DNA from: Chloroflexota bacterium
GTDB taxonomy: Bacteria; Chloroflexota; Dehalococcoidia; SM23-28-2
Reading direction: 5' to 3'
Length of the DNA: 5,100 bases
Assembly: GCA_030691665.1 (NCBI GenBank)
Contig: JAUYDU010000551.1
Span: forward strand, 1-5,100
The notes beneath the pieces are model-generated. The model saw only the letters and a program-made list of their open reading frames with translations, was not told where the DNA came from and did not search any database. Below, in pieces: positions 1 to 4,404 of the stretch (within the stretch, counting starts at the first letter, position 1; each line of letters starts with the position of its first letter). The translations under genes were made by a program, and so were the position numbers.

Positions 1-1
1 C

Positions 2-115
2 TGGCCCTGGTTCCATCCCGTCAAGGACTGCCAGCGCATCGAGAGCCTGCCCCTGAGCGCCGAAGAGAAGCGCCTCATCCTCTACGAGAACGCCCAGCGT
101 GTCCTGGGGCTGTGA
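2..115 (+). CDS. C-terminal end of an amidohydrolase-family protein (partial)
   Basis: Only the last 37 codons are in the window, in a frame open from the left edge to the TGA at 113-115. The peptide begins WPWFHPVKDC and ends YENAQRVLGL. A final helix of the type 'I-x-Y-x-N-A-x-R-V-L-G-L' is typical of the C-terminus of amidohydrolase-2 (PF04909) TIM-barrel metal-dependent hydrolases and decarboxylases, where the last helix carries a conserved Asn-Ala pair. No metal ligands are visible because the catalytic part lies outside the window, so substrate and reaction cannot be stated. The stop codon overlaps the ATG of the next gene by one base (TGATG), which suggests co-transcription and translational coupling. 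That the fragment is a real coding end is well supported. The family call rests on a short motif and is moderate. Confidence 0.6.
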   Translation, partial: WPWFHPVKDCQRIESLPLSAEEKRLILYENAQRVLGL

Positions 116-906
116 TGGAAACCGTGACCTGGCGCTTCCTCGGTAGCAGCCCGGCCCCCGGCCCTCGCCAGATGGCCATCGACGACGCCCTCCTCACCCT
201 CTGCGGCCAGGGTCAGTCGCCGCCCACCCTGCGCCTGTTCAGCTTCCGGCCCCCCTGCCTGTCGCTCGGTCGATTCCAGCCCGCCCAGGCCCTCGACGGC
301 CTCCAGGTGGTGCGGCGGCCCACCGGCGGCCGCGCCGTCCTCCACCGGGGCGACATCTGCTACAGCGTGGTCGCCCCCGCCAACCACCCCCTGGTGGCGG
401 GAAGCATCCGCCAGTCGTACCAGAAGATCGCCCGCGCCCTGGCCGAGGGTCTGGCCATCCTGGGGCTGTCCCCCCTGCGCCCGGCCTTCGCCCGCAGCCG
501 CCCGCCCGGGACGGCCTGGTGCTTCGACGCCGTCGCCCCCTACGAGCTCACCCTCAACGGAGCCAAGCTGGTGGGCAGCGCCCAGGTGCGCCGCCACGGT
601 GCCCTCCTCCAGCAGGGGAGCATCCGCCTGGCCCCGGATGGCAGGGGGCAGTCCATCGAGGAAGTGCTGGGCCGCCGGCTACAGCGCCGCGAGGTGGCCC
701 AGGCCCTGGTAGAAGGCTTCGCGCGCGCCTGGGGTGTGGACTTCCGCCCCGGCCGCTTGAGCGCCGAGGAAGAGGAGCTAGCACAACGTCTGGAAGGGGA
801 GAGGTACGCCGATGCCGCTTGGACCTGGTGGGACTCTACCAAAGGGAATGACAGTAGCTGCAGGGCTTATGGTCATCAACAAGATAACCTCACATCCCGC
901 CCGTAG
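115..906 (+). CDS. Lipoate-protein ligase A / LipM-type octanoyltransferase family protein
   Basis: This 263-residue protein belongs to the biotin/lipoate A/B ligase fold, which moves octanoyl or lipoyl groups onto the lysine of lipoyl domains (2-oxoacid dehydrogenase E2 or GcvH). The signature RRPTGGRAVLH is at residues 67-77. A WCF with Cys136 is followed 15 residues later by Lys151 in NGAKLVGSAQ, then LLQQGSI at 164-170. A Cys before 'YEL...G-x-K-x-x-GSAQ' is the pattern of LipM (acyl-thioester intermediate on Cys). LplA ligases lack this Cys, so octanoyltransferase is favoured. The ATG at 115 overlaps the previous stop; a GTG at 112 is possible. The fold ends near YADAAWTWW (residues 231-239), close to the usual family length. 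Residues from about 247 to the end are encoded by a palindromic repeat element, and the stop lies inside one of its stems. This tail is probably not functional. Confidence 0.85.
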   Translation: METVTWRFLGSSPAPGPRQMAIDDALLTLCGQGQSPPTLRLFSFRPPCLSLGRFQPAQALDGLQVVRRPTGGRAVLHRGDICYSVVAPANHPLVAGSIRQSYQKIARALAEGLAILGLSPLRPAFARSRPPGTAWCFDAVAPYELTLNGAKLVGSAQVRRHGALLQQGSIRLAPDGRGQSIEEVLGRRLQRREVAQALVEGFARAWGVDFRPGRLSAEEEELAQRLEGERYADAAWTWWDSTKGNDSSCRAYGHQQDNLTSRP

Positions 907-958
907 GGGCGGAGCTTCAGCTCCGCCCAGGGCCGACCTGAAGGTCGGCCCCTACGGG
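900..958. repeat. Three-way-junction palindrome in element A
   Basis: A 10-bp outer stem, CCCGTAGGGG (900-909) with CCCCTACGGG (949-958), encloses two hairpins. The first is GCGGAGCT (909-916) paired with AGCTCCGC (919-926) over a TC loop. The second is GGCCGACC (931-938) paired with GGTCGGCC (943-950) over TGAA. All stems are perfect; a few bases at the junction are shared between the outer and inner stems. There is no T-tract on either side, so a classical intrinsic terminator is not indicated. The stop codon of the LipM-like gene (904-906) lies in the outer stem. Confidence 0.8.
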
Positions 959-997
959 GTTGTTTAGTGCGAATTGAAGTCCGCAGCATTGCCGAAG

Positions 998-1017
998 CTG
1001 CCGGTTTCAACCGGCAG
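998..1017. repeat. 9-bp perfect hairpin inside element A
   Basis: CTGCCGGTT (998-1006) pairs with AACCGGCAG (1009-1017) around a TC loop. Its form closely resembles the hairpin at 4369-4388 (CTGCGGGTT / AACCCGCAG), with the same length, the same 2-base loop and one compensated base pair changed. This suggests both belong to one palindrome family in this genome. Confidence 0.7.
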
Positions 1018-1059
1018 AGGTGAATATAAATAGTTCATGACCATCAGCCCTGCCTCACA

Positions 1060-1083
1060 GCAGACCTGAAGGTCTGCAGCTAC
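1060..1083. repeat. Hairpin and half-palindrome flanking element A
   Basis: GCAGACC (1060-1066) pairs with GGTCTGC (1071-1077) over TGAA. The adjoining GCAGCTAC (1076-1083) is the exact reverse complement of GTAGCTGC at 854-861, on the far side of element A. The left copy carries GTAGCTGCAG and then runs straight into the element's terminal repeat. The arrangement looks like a palindrome of the GTAGCTGC-hairpin-GCAGCTAC type with element A lodged in its left arm, though a larger nested fold is equally possible. Confidence 0.5.
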
Positions 1084-1112
1084 GACACGGCAGGCGCTAG
1101 AATAGGGTTGAC

Positions 1113-1910
1113 ATGATCCGCCTGGTAGCCCTGGACATCGACGGCACCCTGCTCGACAGCTCCAACCGCCTCACCGACGCCAACGCAGCGGCCGTGCGCC
1201 AGGCCGTCGAGAGGGGAGTGCCGGTCGTCCTGGCCACATCCCGCTGGTTCTACCTGGCTCGCCGCACCGCCGACAGCCTTGGCCTCACCACGCCCCTCAT
1301 CTGTCACAACGGCGCCCTGGTCAAGCGCCCCGCCGACGAGCACGAGCTCCTGCACCTCCGCCTCGACCAGCGGTTCGCTCACGAGGCCACGACCCTGGGG
1401 GACGAACGCCAGTACGCGATGTTCACCACCCTCGATCACGTCACCTACATGCGGCCCCAGGGCAACGTCGACCCCCAACGCCTGCCCCCCGACCTCCAGG
1501 TGGCCCGCCGCCAGGCCGAGCTAGTGGCCCAGGGCGCCCCTACGGCCATCCTCGTCTTCGGGGAAGAGGCCGTGGACGAGATGTACGAGACCTTCCACGG
1601 CAGCTACGGACAGCGCGTCAACTTCTCCCGCAACTACAGCCTCACCTTCCCCCACTACCTGGTGATGACTCACGCCGAAGCGGACAAGGGGCGCGCCCTG
1701 GAGCTAGTCTGCCGCGAGCTGGGCGTTGACCCCAAGGACGCCCTGGCCATCGGCGACTCCCAGGCCGACGTCGCCATGTTCCGCGTCGTCGGCTGCGCCG
1801 TAGCCATGGGCAACGCCCCCGAGCCCGTCCGCCAGGCGGCCGCCGCCGTGGCTCCCGTTAACGACGAGGATGGGGTGGCCTGGGCGCTGAGGCGCTTCGT
1901 GCTGCCCTAG
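1113..1910 (+). CDS. Cof-type HAD-IIB family hydrolase (phosphatase)
   Basis: This 265-residue protein is full length for the Cof/HAD-IIB family of cytoplasmic phosphatases, which act on sugar phosphates, nucleotides or FMN. Motif I is DIDGTLLD at residues 8-15, with Asp8 the phospho-acceptor and Asp10 the general acid/base. Motif II is the Thr of ATSR (Thr42). Motif III is Lys192 in ADKGRAL. Motif IV is GDSQAD at 214-219, followed by the typical AMGNAP (231-236). The central part (about residues 85-185) is the IIB cap domain. Motif IV reads GDxxAD where most Cof proteins have GDxxND, but Asp215 and Asp219 are retained, so activity is expected. Start at ATG 1113, with GGG about 7 bases upstream. 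It stands alone between two palindromic elements, so nothing in the context reveals its substrate. Confidence 0.9.
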   Translation: MIRLVALDIDGTLLDSSNRLTDANAAAVRQAVERGVPVVLATSRWFYLARRTADSLGLTTPLICHNGALVKRPADEHELLHLRLDQRFAHEATTLGDERQYAMFTTLDHVTYMRPQGNVDPQRLPPDLQVARRQAELVAQGAPTAILVFGEEAVDEMYETFHGSYGQRVNFSRNYSLTFPHYLVMTHAEADKGRALELVCRELGVDPKDALAIGDSQADVAMFRVVGCAVAMGNAPEPVRQAAAAVAPVNDEDGVAWALRRFVLP

Positions 1911-1929
1911 CTAGATGGGCTGGCAAGCT

Positions 1930-1959
1930 CTCGCCGAAGGCGAGTCCACCTCAGGCGGA
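1930..1959. repeat. Tandem hairpin pair downstream of the HAD gene
   Basis: CTCGCC/GGCGAG (1930-1935 with 1939-1944, GAA loop) is followed with no gap by TCCACC/GGCGGA (1945-1950 with 1954-1959, TCA loop, 5 of 6 paired). The same module, CTCGCC..GGCGAGTCCRCCT, recurs at 4422-4450 inside the third junction. It lies 19 bases after the HAD stop codon and could dampen read-through, but no T-tract follows. Confidence 0.6.
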
Positions 1960-2001
1960 GGCTGAGCGCCTGCCTGATGGCCTCAAACAAAACAGATTTC
2001 C

Positions 2002-2158
2002 CCGCGCGTTGATGGTCATCAATGAATTAGCTGAGCGCGGAGTGATGTAGCGGAGGCCTTCAGGCCTCCATGATAAGGTGTGGAAGCCTAAAGGCTTCCG
2101 CTACATCGCACTATGCCGGGCCTGAGCCATTATTTTCTCAATGATCATAAATCCGCGG
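2002..2158. repeat. Element B: second MITE/BIME-like element
   Basis: The ends are imperfect inverted repeats: CCGCGCGTTGATGGTCAT (2002-2019) and the reverse complement of 2141-2158 (CCGCGGATTTATGATCAT) match at 14 of 18 positions. Both contain the core ATGRTCAT that is also in the ends of element A, and 2010-2022 matches the inverted right end of A (1034-1046) at 12 of 13 positions. The middle again contains an outer stem with two hairpins (2044-2107). It lies between the convergent HAD and dtxR-type genes. There is no transposase and no evident target duplication. Confidence 0.55.
2044..2107. repeat. Three-way-junction palindrome in element B
   Basis: The outer stem GATGTAGC (2044-2051) pairs with GCTACATC (2100-2107). 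Inside, GGAGGCCT (2052-2059) pairs with AGGCCTCC (2062-2069) and GGAAGCCT (2082-2089) pairs with AGGCTTCC (2092-2099). Each hairpin has a 2-base loop, and a 12-base spacer separates them. All stems are perfect. The architecture is the same as at 900-958, although the stem sequences differ almost completely. Confidence 0.8.
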
Positions 2159-2170
2159 CTTGGATGGAAG

Positions 2171-2192
2171 CTGCCCCGATTCATCGGGGCAG
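2171..2192 (-). terminator. Strong hairpin just after the dtxR-type gene, possible terminator
   Basis: CTGCCCCGAT (2171-2180) pairs perfectly with ATCGGGGCAG (2183-2192), a 10-bp stem with a 2-base loop. On the minus strand it begins 3 bases after the stop codon of the DtxR-family gene. No U-tract follows on either strand, so it may act as a 3'-end stabiliser or a Rho-linked pause rather than a standard intrinsic terminator. The hairpin is certain; its function is inferred from position. Confidence 0.45.
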
Positions 2193-2195
2193 AGA

Positions 2196-2909
2196 TCAAC
2201 TAGATTGTCGATGGCCTGCCGGCAAGCTGGCGGCCCGCACCCGGATCTTGGCGGCGATGCGCAGGCCGACTGTCACCTTTTCATCCCCGTTCCACACGCT
2301 GATGGTGCCGGCGTAGGGTGCCACCTCCTGCACCACCAGCTCCTGGCCGGGCATGAGGCGATTGCGCTCCATGTACTCCAGGGCCCGCTGGTCCAGCTCC
2401 GCCTCCTCCGAGATGCGGTCGATGACCACCCGCTCCCCCTCCCTCACCTCGCTCAGGGGCGAGAGAACGCCCGGCGGGGCGTAGGCGCCGGCGGTGCCGG
2501 GGATGGGATTGCCGTGGGGACAGGTTGTGGGTTCCCCTAGGAGAGCGGTCAACTTCTGCTCCACCTCTGCCGAGATGGCGTGCTCGAAGCTATGGGCTTC
2601 ATGGTGGACCTTGTGCCACTCCAGGCCGATCACCTCTGCCAGAAGGCGCTCGGCCAGCATGTGGCGCCGCAACATGACGGCAGCCAGCCCCTCGCCCTTG
2701 GGAGTGAGGGAGATCTCCTTGCGCTCGTTCATTTCCACCAGGCCGTCGCGGGCCAGGCGGTGGATCATCCCCACCACCGTGGGCGGCGTCACGCCCAGCC
2801 ACTCCGCCACCCGAGCGCCGATGACGGCCCTTCCCTCGCTGGCGATGGCGAAGATGGCCTGCAAGTAGTCGGCGACGGCGCGGGTTGGCATCTCGTCAGA
2901 CATTTCCAT
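2196..2909 (-). CDS. DtxR-family metal-dependent transcriptional regulator
   Basis: This 237-residue protein has the three-part DtxR/IdeR layout: an N-terminal winged helix (about residues 9-72, recognition helix near TPPTVVGMIHRL), a dimerisation/metal domain (about 73-138, ending in the diagnostic GNPIPG at 133-138) and a C-terminal SH3/FeoA-like domain (about 152-226). Metal ligands by alignment to C. diphtheriae DtxR are His83, Glu87 and His102 (ancillary site) and Asp14, His106, Glu109 and His110 (primary site). Asp14 replaces DtxR Met10 (as in MntR) and His106 replaces Cys102. ATG 2909 is chosen because GGGG lies 10 bases upstream; ATG 2903 is an alternative, and an upstream TTG at 2951 would add 14 residues that match nothing in the family. 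The gene is divergent from a FTR1 iron permease that carries an iron-box-like site. It is therefore probably an Fe(II)-activated repressor of that operon. Confidence 0.9.
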   Translation of the reverse strand: MEMSDEMPTRAVADYLQAIFAIASEGRAVIGARVAEWLGVTPPTVVGMIHRLARDGLVEMNERKEISLTPKGEGLAAVMLRRHMLAERLLAEVIGLEWHKVHHEAHSFEHAISAEVEQKLTALLGEPTTCPHGNPIPGTAGAYAPPGVLSPLSEVREGERVVIDRISEEAELDQRALEYMERNRLMPGQELVVQEVAPYAGTISVWNGDEKVTVGLRIAAKIRVRAASLPAGHRQSS

Positions 2910-2912
2910 ATT

Positions 2913-2918
2913 AGTATA
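2913..2918 (-). promoter_or_regulatory. Possible -10 element (TATACT) for the dtxR-type gene
   Basis: On the minus strand TATACT occupies 2918-2913, only three bases before ATG 2909 and nine before ATG 2903. It is a good -10 hexamer in an otherwise GC-rich stretch, but no convincing -35 lies 16-18 bases upstream. If used, the transcript would be leaderless or nearly so, which fits the second ATG better. It could also be only part of the ribosome-binding region. Confidence 0.3.
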
Positions 2919-2972
2919 TCCCCAGGCGAGAGGTTTATCCAGCCAAAGCAAGAATTTTCCTGCCGCTGGAGG

Positions 2973-3001
2973 TTGACAACCAGGCGATATTCGCCTATGT
3001 T
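2973..3001 (+). promoter_or_regulatory. Sigma-70-type promoter of the FTR1-cupredoxin operon
   Basis: A perfect -35 hexamer TTGACA (2973-2978), a 17-base spacer and TATGTT (2996-3001, 4/6 to TATAAT) form a near-ideal housekeeping promoter reading toward the permease gene. Transcription would start near 3008, giving a leader of about 57 bases. The -35 is itself part of the small palindrome GGTTGACAACC (2971-2981). This is the best promoter-like match I found in the window. Confidence 0.7.
2982..2996. promoter_or_regulatory. Perfect 15-bp palindrome in the promoter spacer (candidate operator)
   Basis: AGGCGATATTCGCCT has 6-bp arms around TAT and sits exactly between the -35 and -10 hexamers. 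A dimeric repressor bound here would block RNA polymerase. The half-site AGGCGA also occurs at 2924-2929, just upstream of the dtxR-type start, so one factor could act on both divergent genes. The cognate regulator is not known. Confidence 0.5.
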
Positions 3002-3002
3002 A

Positions 3003-3021
3003 ATAGCCGAGGCTAACCCAA
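3003..3021. promoter_or_regulatory. DtxR/IdeR-type iron box overlapping the transcription start
   Basis: The 19 bases ATAGCCGAGGCTAACCCAA match the DtxR/IdeR consensus TTAGGTTAGSCTAACCTAA at 14 of 19 positions, with the right half (AGGCTAACCCAA) matching 11 of 12. The site begins two bases after the -10 hexamer and covers the expected start point near 3008, a classical repression position. It also contains the short palindrome TAGCCGAGGCTA (3004-3015). The sequence match is direct; binding by the adjacent DtxR-family protein is inferred from proximity and the iron-uptake target. Confidence 0.55.
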
Positions 3022-3050
3022 GACATTAGTAGGCGCGAAGGCACTTTCTA

Positions 3051-3056
3051 GAAGGG
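3051..3056 (+). promoter_or_regulatory. Ribosome-binding site deciding the permease start
   Basis: GAAGGG ends 8 bases before the GTG at 3065, good Shine-Dalgarno spacing, whereas the in-frame GTG at 3056 overlaps it. This favours the 3065 start. The choice also leaves nine residues ahead of the REGLEA motif, as in E. coli EfeU. Confidence 0.5.
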
Positions 3057-3064
3057 TGGGGCAG

Positions 3065-3937
3065 GTGCTGTATTCTCTCCTCATAACCGCCCGCGAGGGT
3101 CTGGAAGCCGGCCTCATCGTGGCCATCGTCCTCAGCTACTTGGCCCGCACCAACCAGCGGCGCTACTGGCGGCAGGTCTGGCTGGGGGCCGGCGTCGCTT
3201 TCGCAGGCAGCATCGCCGCCGCAGCGATCCTGGAGCTGACAGCCGCCAACCTGTCCTACACCGCCCAGGCCGCCTTCGAGGGCGGCGCCATGATCTTCGC
3301 CGTCCTCGTCCTCACCGGCATGATCTTCTGGATGAAGCGCCAGGCGGTCAGCATCGGCCGCGCCCTACGCGCTCACGTCGAGGTGGCTATTCGCTCCGGC
3401 TCCGCTCTTGCCCTGGCCCTGCTGGCCTTCACCGCCGTCGGCCGCGAGGGACTGGAGACGGTCCTCTTCCTGTTCGCAGGCTCGGCCAGGGCCGACTCCA
3501 CCTTCCTCTACTGGTTCGGGGCGGGCGCAGGCCTGGCGGTAGCCGCCGCCCTGGCTTACGTCGTCTATGCCAGCGCCGCTCGCCTCCCCCTCAGCGCCTT
3601 CTTCAACGTTACCGGCGTCCTTCTTATCATCCTGGCGGCGGGCCTGCTGGTGAACGGGCTCAAGGAATTGCACGAGATAGGCGCCACGCCCAATCTGGGG
3701 CCCCACCTGTGGGACACCTACAATATCATCGCTGACAACTCCGACACGGGTCGCTTCCTCAGCACCATCTTTGGCTACGATTCCAGTCCCTACTTGGGCC
3801 TGGTCGTCGCCTACGGAGCCTATCTTGTGCCCACCCTGGCCTTCTTCACCTTGAGACGAGAACGAACGATGGCCGCCCCCAAACTCCAGGCGGCGGCCAA
3901 TCCCGCCTCAGGCGGGCTAGAAAGGGAAGAGGGATGA
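3065..3937 (+). CDS. FTR1 family iron permease (EfeU/FtrC-like)
   Basis: This 290-residue inner-membrane permease for oxidised iron carries both FTR1 signatures: REGLEA at residues 10-15 and GREGLET at 126-132, whose paired glutamates are the Fe(III) relay. Other family positions are FEGGAM (71-76), FWMK (88-91) after a membrane helix, LHEIG (202-206) and the late IFGYDSSP (235-242). About seven hydrophobic segments are visible, roughly at 5-26, 38-58, 72-90, 112-137, 147-169, 179-199 and 243-264, as expected for EfeU. A GTG start at 3065 fits the ribosome-binding site and the family length; GTG 3056 would add three residues. The last 20 residues are hydrophilic and carry a small palindrome (3902-3916). 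The stop overlaps the next ATG (ATGA), so the two genes are coupled. The iron-box-like promoter upstream predicts expression under iron limitation. Confidence 0.92.
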   Translation: MLYSLLITAREGLEAGLIVAIVLSYLARTNQRRYWRQVWLGAGVAFAGSIAAAAILELTAANLSYTAQAAFEGGAMIFAVLVLTGMIFWMKRQAVSIGRALRAHVEVAIRSGSALALALLAFTAVGREGLETVLFLFAGSARADSTFLYWFGAGAGLAVAAALAYVVYASAARLPLSAFFNVTGVLLIILAAGLLVNGLKELHEIGATPNLGPHLWDTYNIIADNSDTGRFLSTIFGYDSSPYLGLVVAYGAYLVPTLAFFTLRRERTMAAPKLQAAANPASGGLEREEG

Positions 3938-4314
3938 GAGCGCTTGTTGCCCTTGCTTCCTTGCTGCTCCTCTCCCTGCTCATACTATCAGCCTGCACTA
4001 CCGTAAGCGGCGGCGAGGAGATCCCCATCGTGGCCGGTGAACGCGACGGGCAAATGTACTTTGAGCCCAAGGTCGTCACGGTGAAGGCCGGCAGCAAGGT
4101 CACCTTCGTCATCAAGAACACGGGCAAGGTGGACCACGAGTTCGAGAGCATCGAGCCCGGCGAGGCCGGCATTGACGAGATCATCATCCCGCCAGGCCGC
4201 ACCCGCCGGGTGAACTGGACCGCTCCCTCCAAGCCGGCCACCTACCCCGTCTACTGCGACTTCCCCGGCCATCGAGCTGCCGGCATGGAGTTTACGCTGG
4301 AAGTGGTGGAGTAG
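3934..4314 (+). CDS. Cupredoxin-domain lipoprotein, likely iron-uptake partner of FTR1
   Basis: This 126-residue protein has a lipoprotein signal peptide: MRAL, a Leu-rich core, then LSAC with lipidated Cys21. A single cupredoxin beta-barrel (about 29-126) follows. A complete type 1 copper ligand set is visible: His68 (VDHEF), then Cys108, His113 and Met118 in YCDFPGHRAAGM. It should be anchored outside the cytoplasmic membrane and bind one copper ion. The ATG overlaps the permease stop (ATGA) and follows a purine-rich AAGGGAAGAGGG. Coupling to FTR1 points to a ferroxidase or electron-transfer role in Fe(II) oxidation before transport, like FtrB in FtrABCD systems or the N-terminal cupredoxin of EfeO. 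The M75 peptidase domain of full EfeO is absent. A plain electron-transfer blue copper protein is the alternative. The copper site is seen; the ferroxidase role is inferred. Confidence 0.85.
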   Translation: MRALVALASLLLLSLLILSACTTVSGGEEIPIVAGERDGQMYFEPKVVTVKAGSKVTFVIKNTGKVDHEFESIEPGEAGIDEIIIPPGRTRRVNWTAPSKPATYPVYCDFPGHRAAGMEFTLEVVE

Positions 4315-4330
4315 TAGGCCTAGGTTCGCC

Positions 4331-4368
4331 AGCCATACCGGGGTTTGGGCGAGGTTGAAGGTATGGCT
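4331..4368. repeat. Inverted repeat downstream of the cupredoxin gene
   Basis: AGCCATACC (4331-4339) pairs perfectly with GGTATGGCT (4360-4368) across a 20-base loop. It starts 16 bases after the cupredoxin stop and abuts the next hairpin directly. There is no T-tract. It may protect or end the iron-operon transcript. Confidence 0.55.
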
Positions 4369-4388
4369 CTGCGGGTTGAAACCCGCAG
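4369..4388. repeat. 9-bp perfect hairpin between convergent genes
   Basis: CTGCGGGTT (4369-4377) pairs with AACCCGCAG (4380-4388) over a GA loop. It matches the form of the hairpin at 998-1017 and shares GCTGCGGG/CCCGCAG with the outer stem at 4412-4460. Lying between the convergent cupredoxin and larC genes, it could act as a two-way 3'-end structure. Confidence 0.65.
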
Positions 4389-4404
4389 CTTGATAGATTC
4401 GGCA

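Larger units (their letters stand above)
860..1053. repeat. Element A: MITE/BIME-like element with terminal inverted repeats
   Basis: The 17-mer at 860-876 (GCAGGGCTTATGGTCAT) is repeated in inverted form at 1037-1053 with one mismatch (16/17). Extending inward to 21 bases gives 19/21. Between the ends lie a two-hairpin junction (900-958) and a separate 9-bp hairpin (998-1017). There is no coding capacity for a transposase, and I see no clear target-site duplication. The element covers the 3' end of the upstream gene and most of the gap before the HAD gene. A non-autonomous mobile element or a REP/BIME-type mosaic are both possible. The inverted repeats are directly visible; mobility is inference. 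Confidence 0.65.

Noticed and set aside
82..597. Long minus-strand open frame opposite the LipM-like gene
   Set aside because: It is Gly/Ala/Glu-rich with no recognisable motif and lies wholly antisense to a gene with clear family signatures. High GC leaves such frames open by chance.
1098..1113. TAGAAT as a -10 element for the HAD gene
   Set aside because: There is no -35 hexamer at a suitable distance, and the match lies in the ribosome-binding region, so the support is too weak.
900..2107. CRISPR array
   Set aside because: The palindromic units are not evenly spaced direct repeats with unique spacers, and no cas gene is present.
860..2158. Target-site duplications around elements A and B
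   Set aside because: I compared the flanking bases on each side and found no convincing direct repeat, so insertion by a cut-and-paste transposase is not shown.
2113..2540. Plus-strand open frames across the repeat region and the dtxR-type gene
   Set aside because: They mix repeat sequence with the antisense of a well-supported regulator gene, and no domain or ribosome-binding site supports them.
4331..4388. Classical intrinsic terminators at gene 3' ends
   Set aside because: The hairpins are strong but none is followed by a run of T on the relevant strand, so they are listed as repeats or with low terminator confidence.
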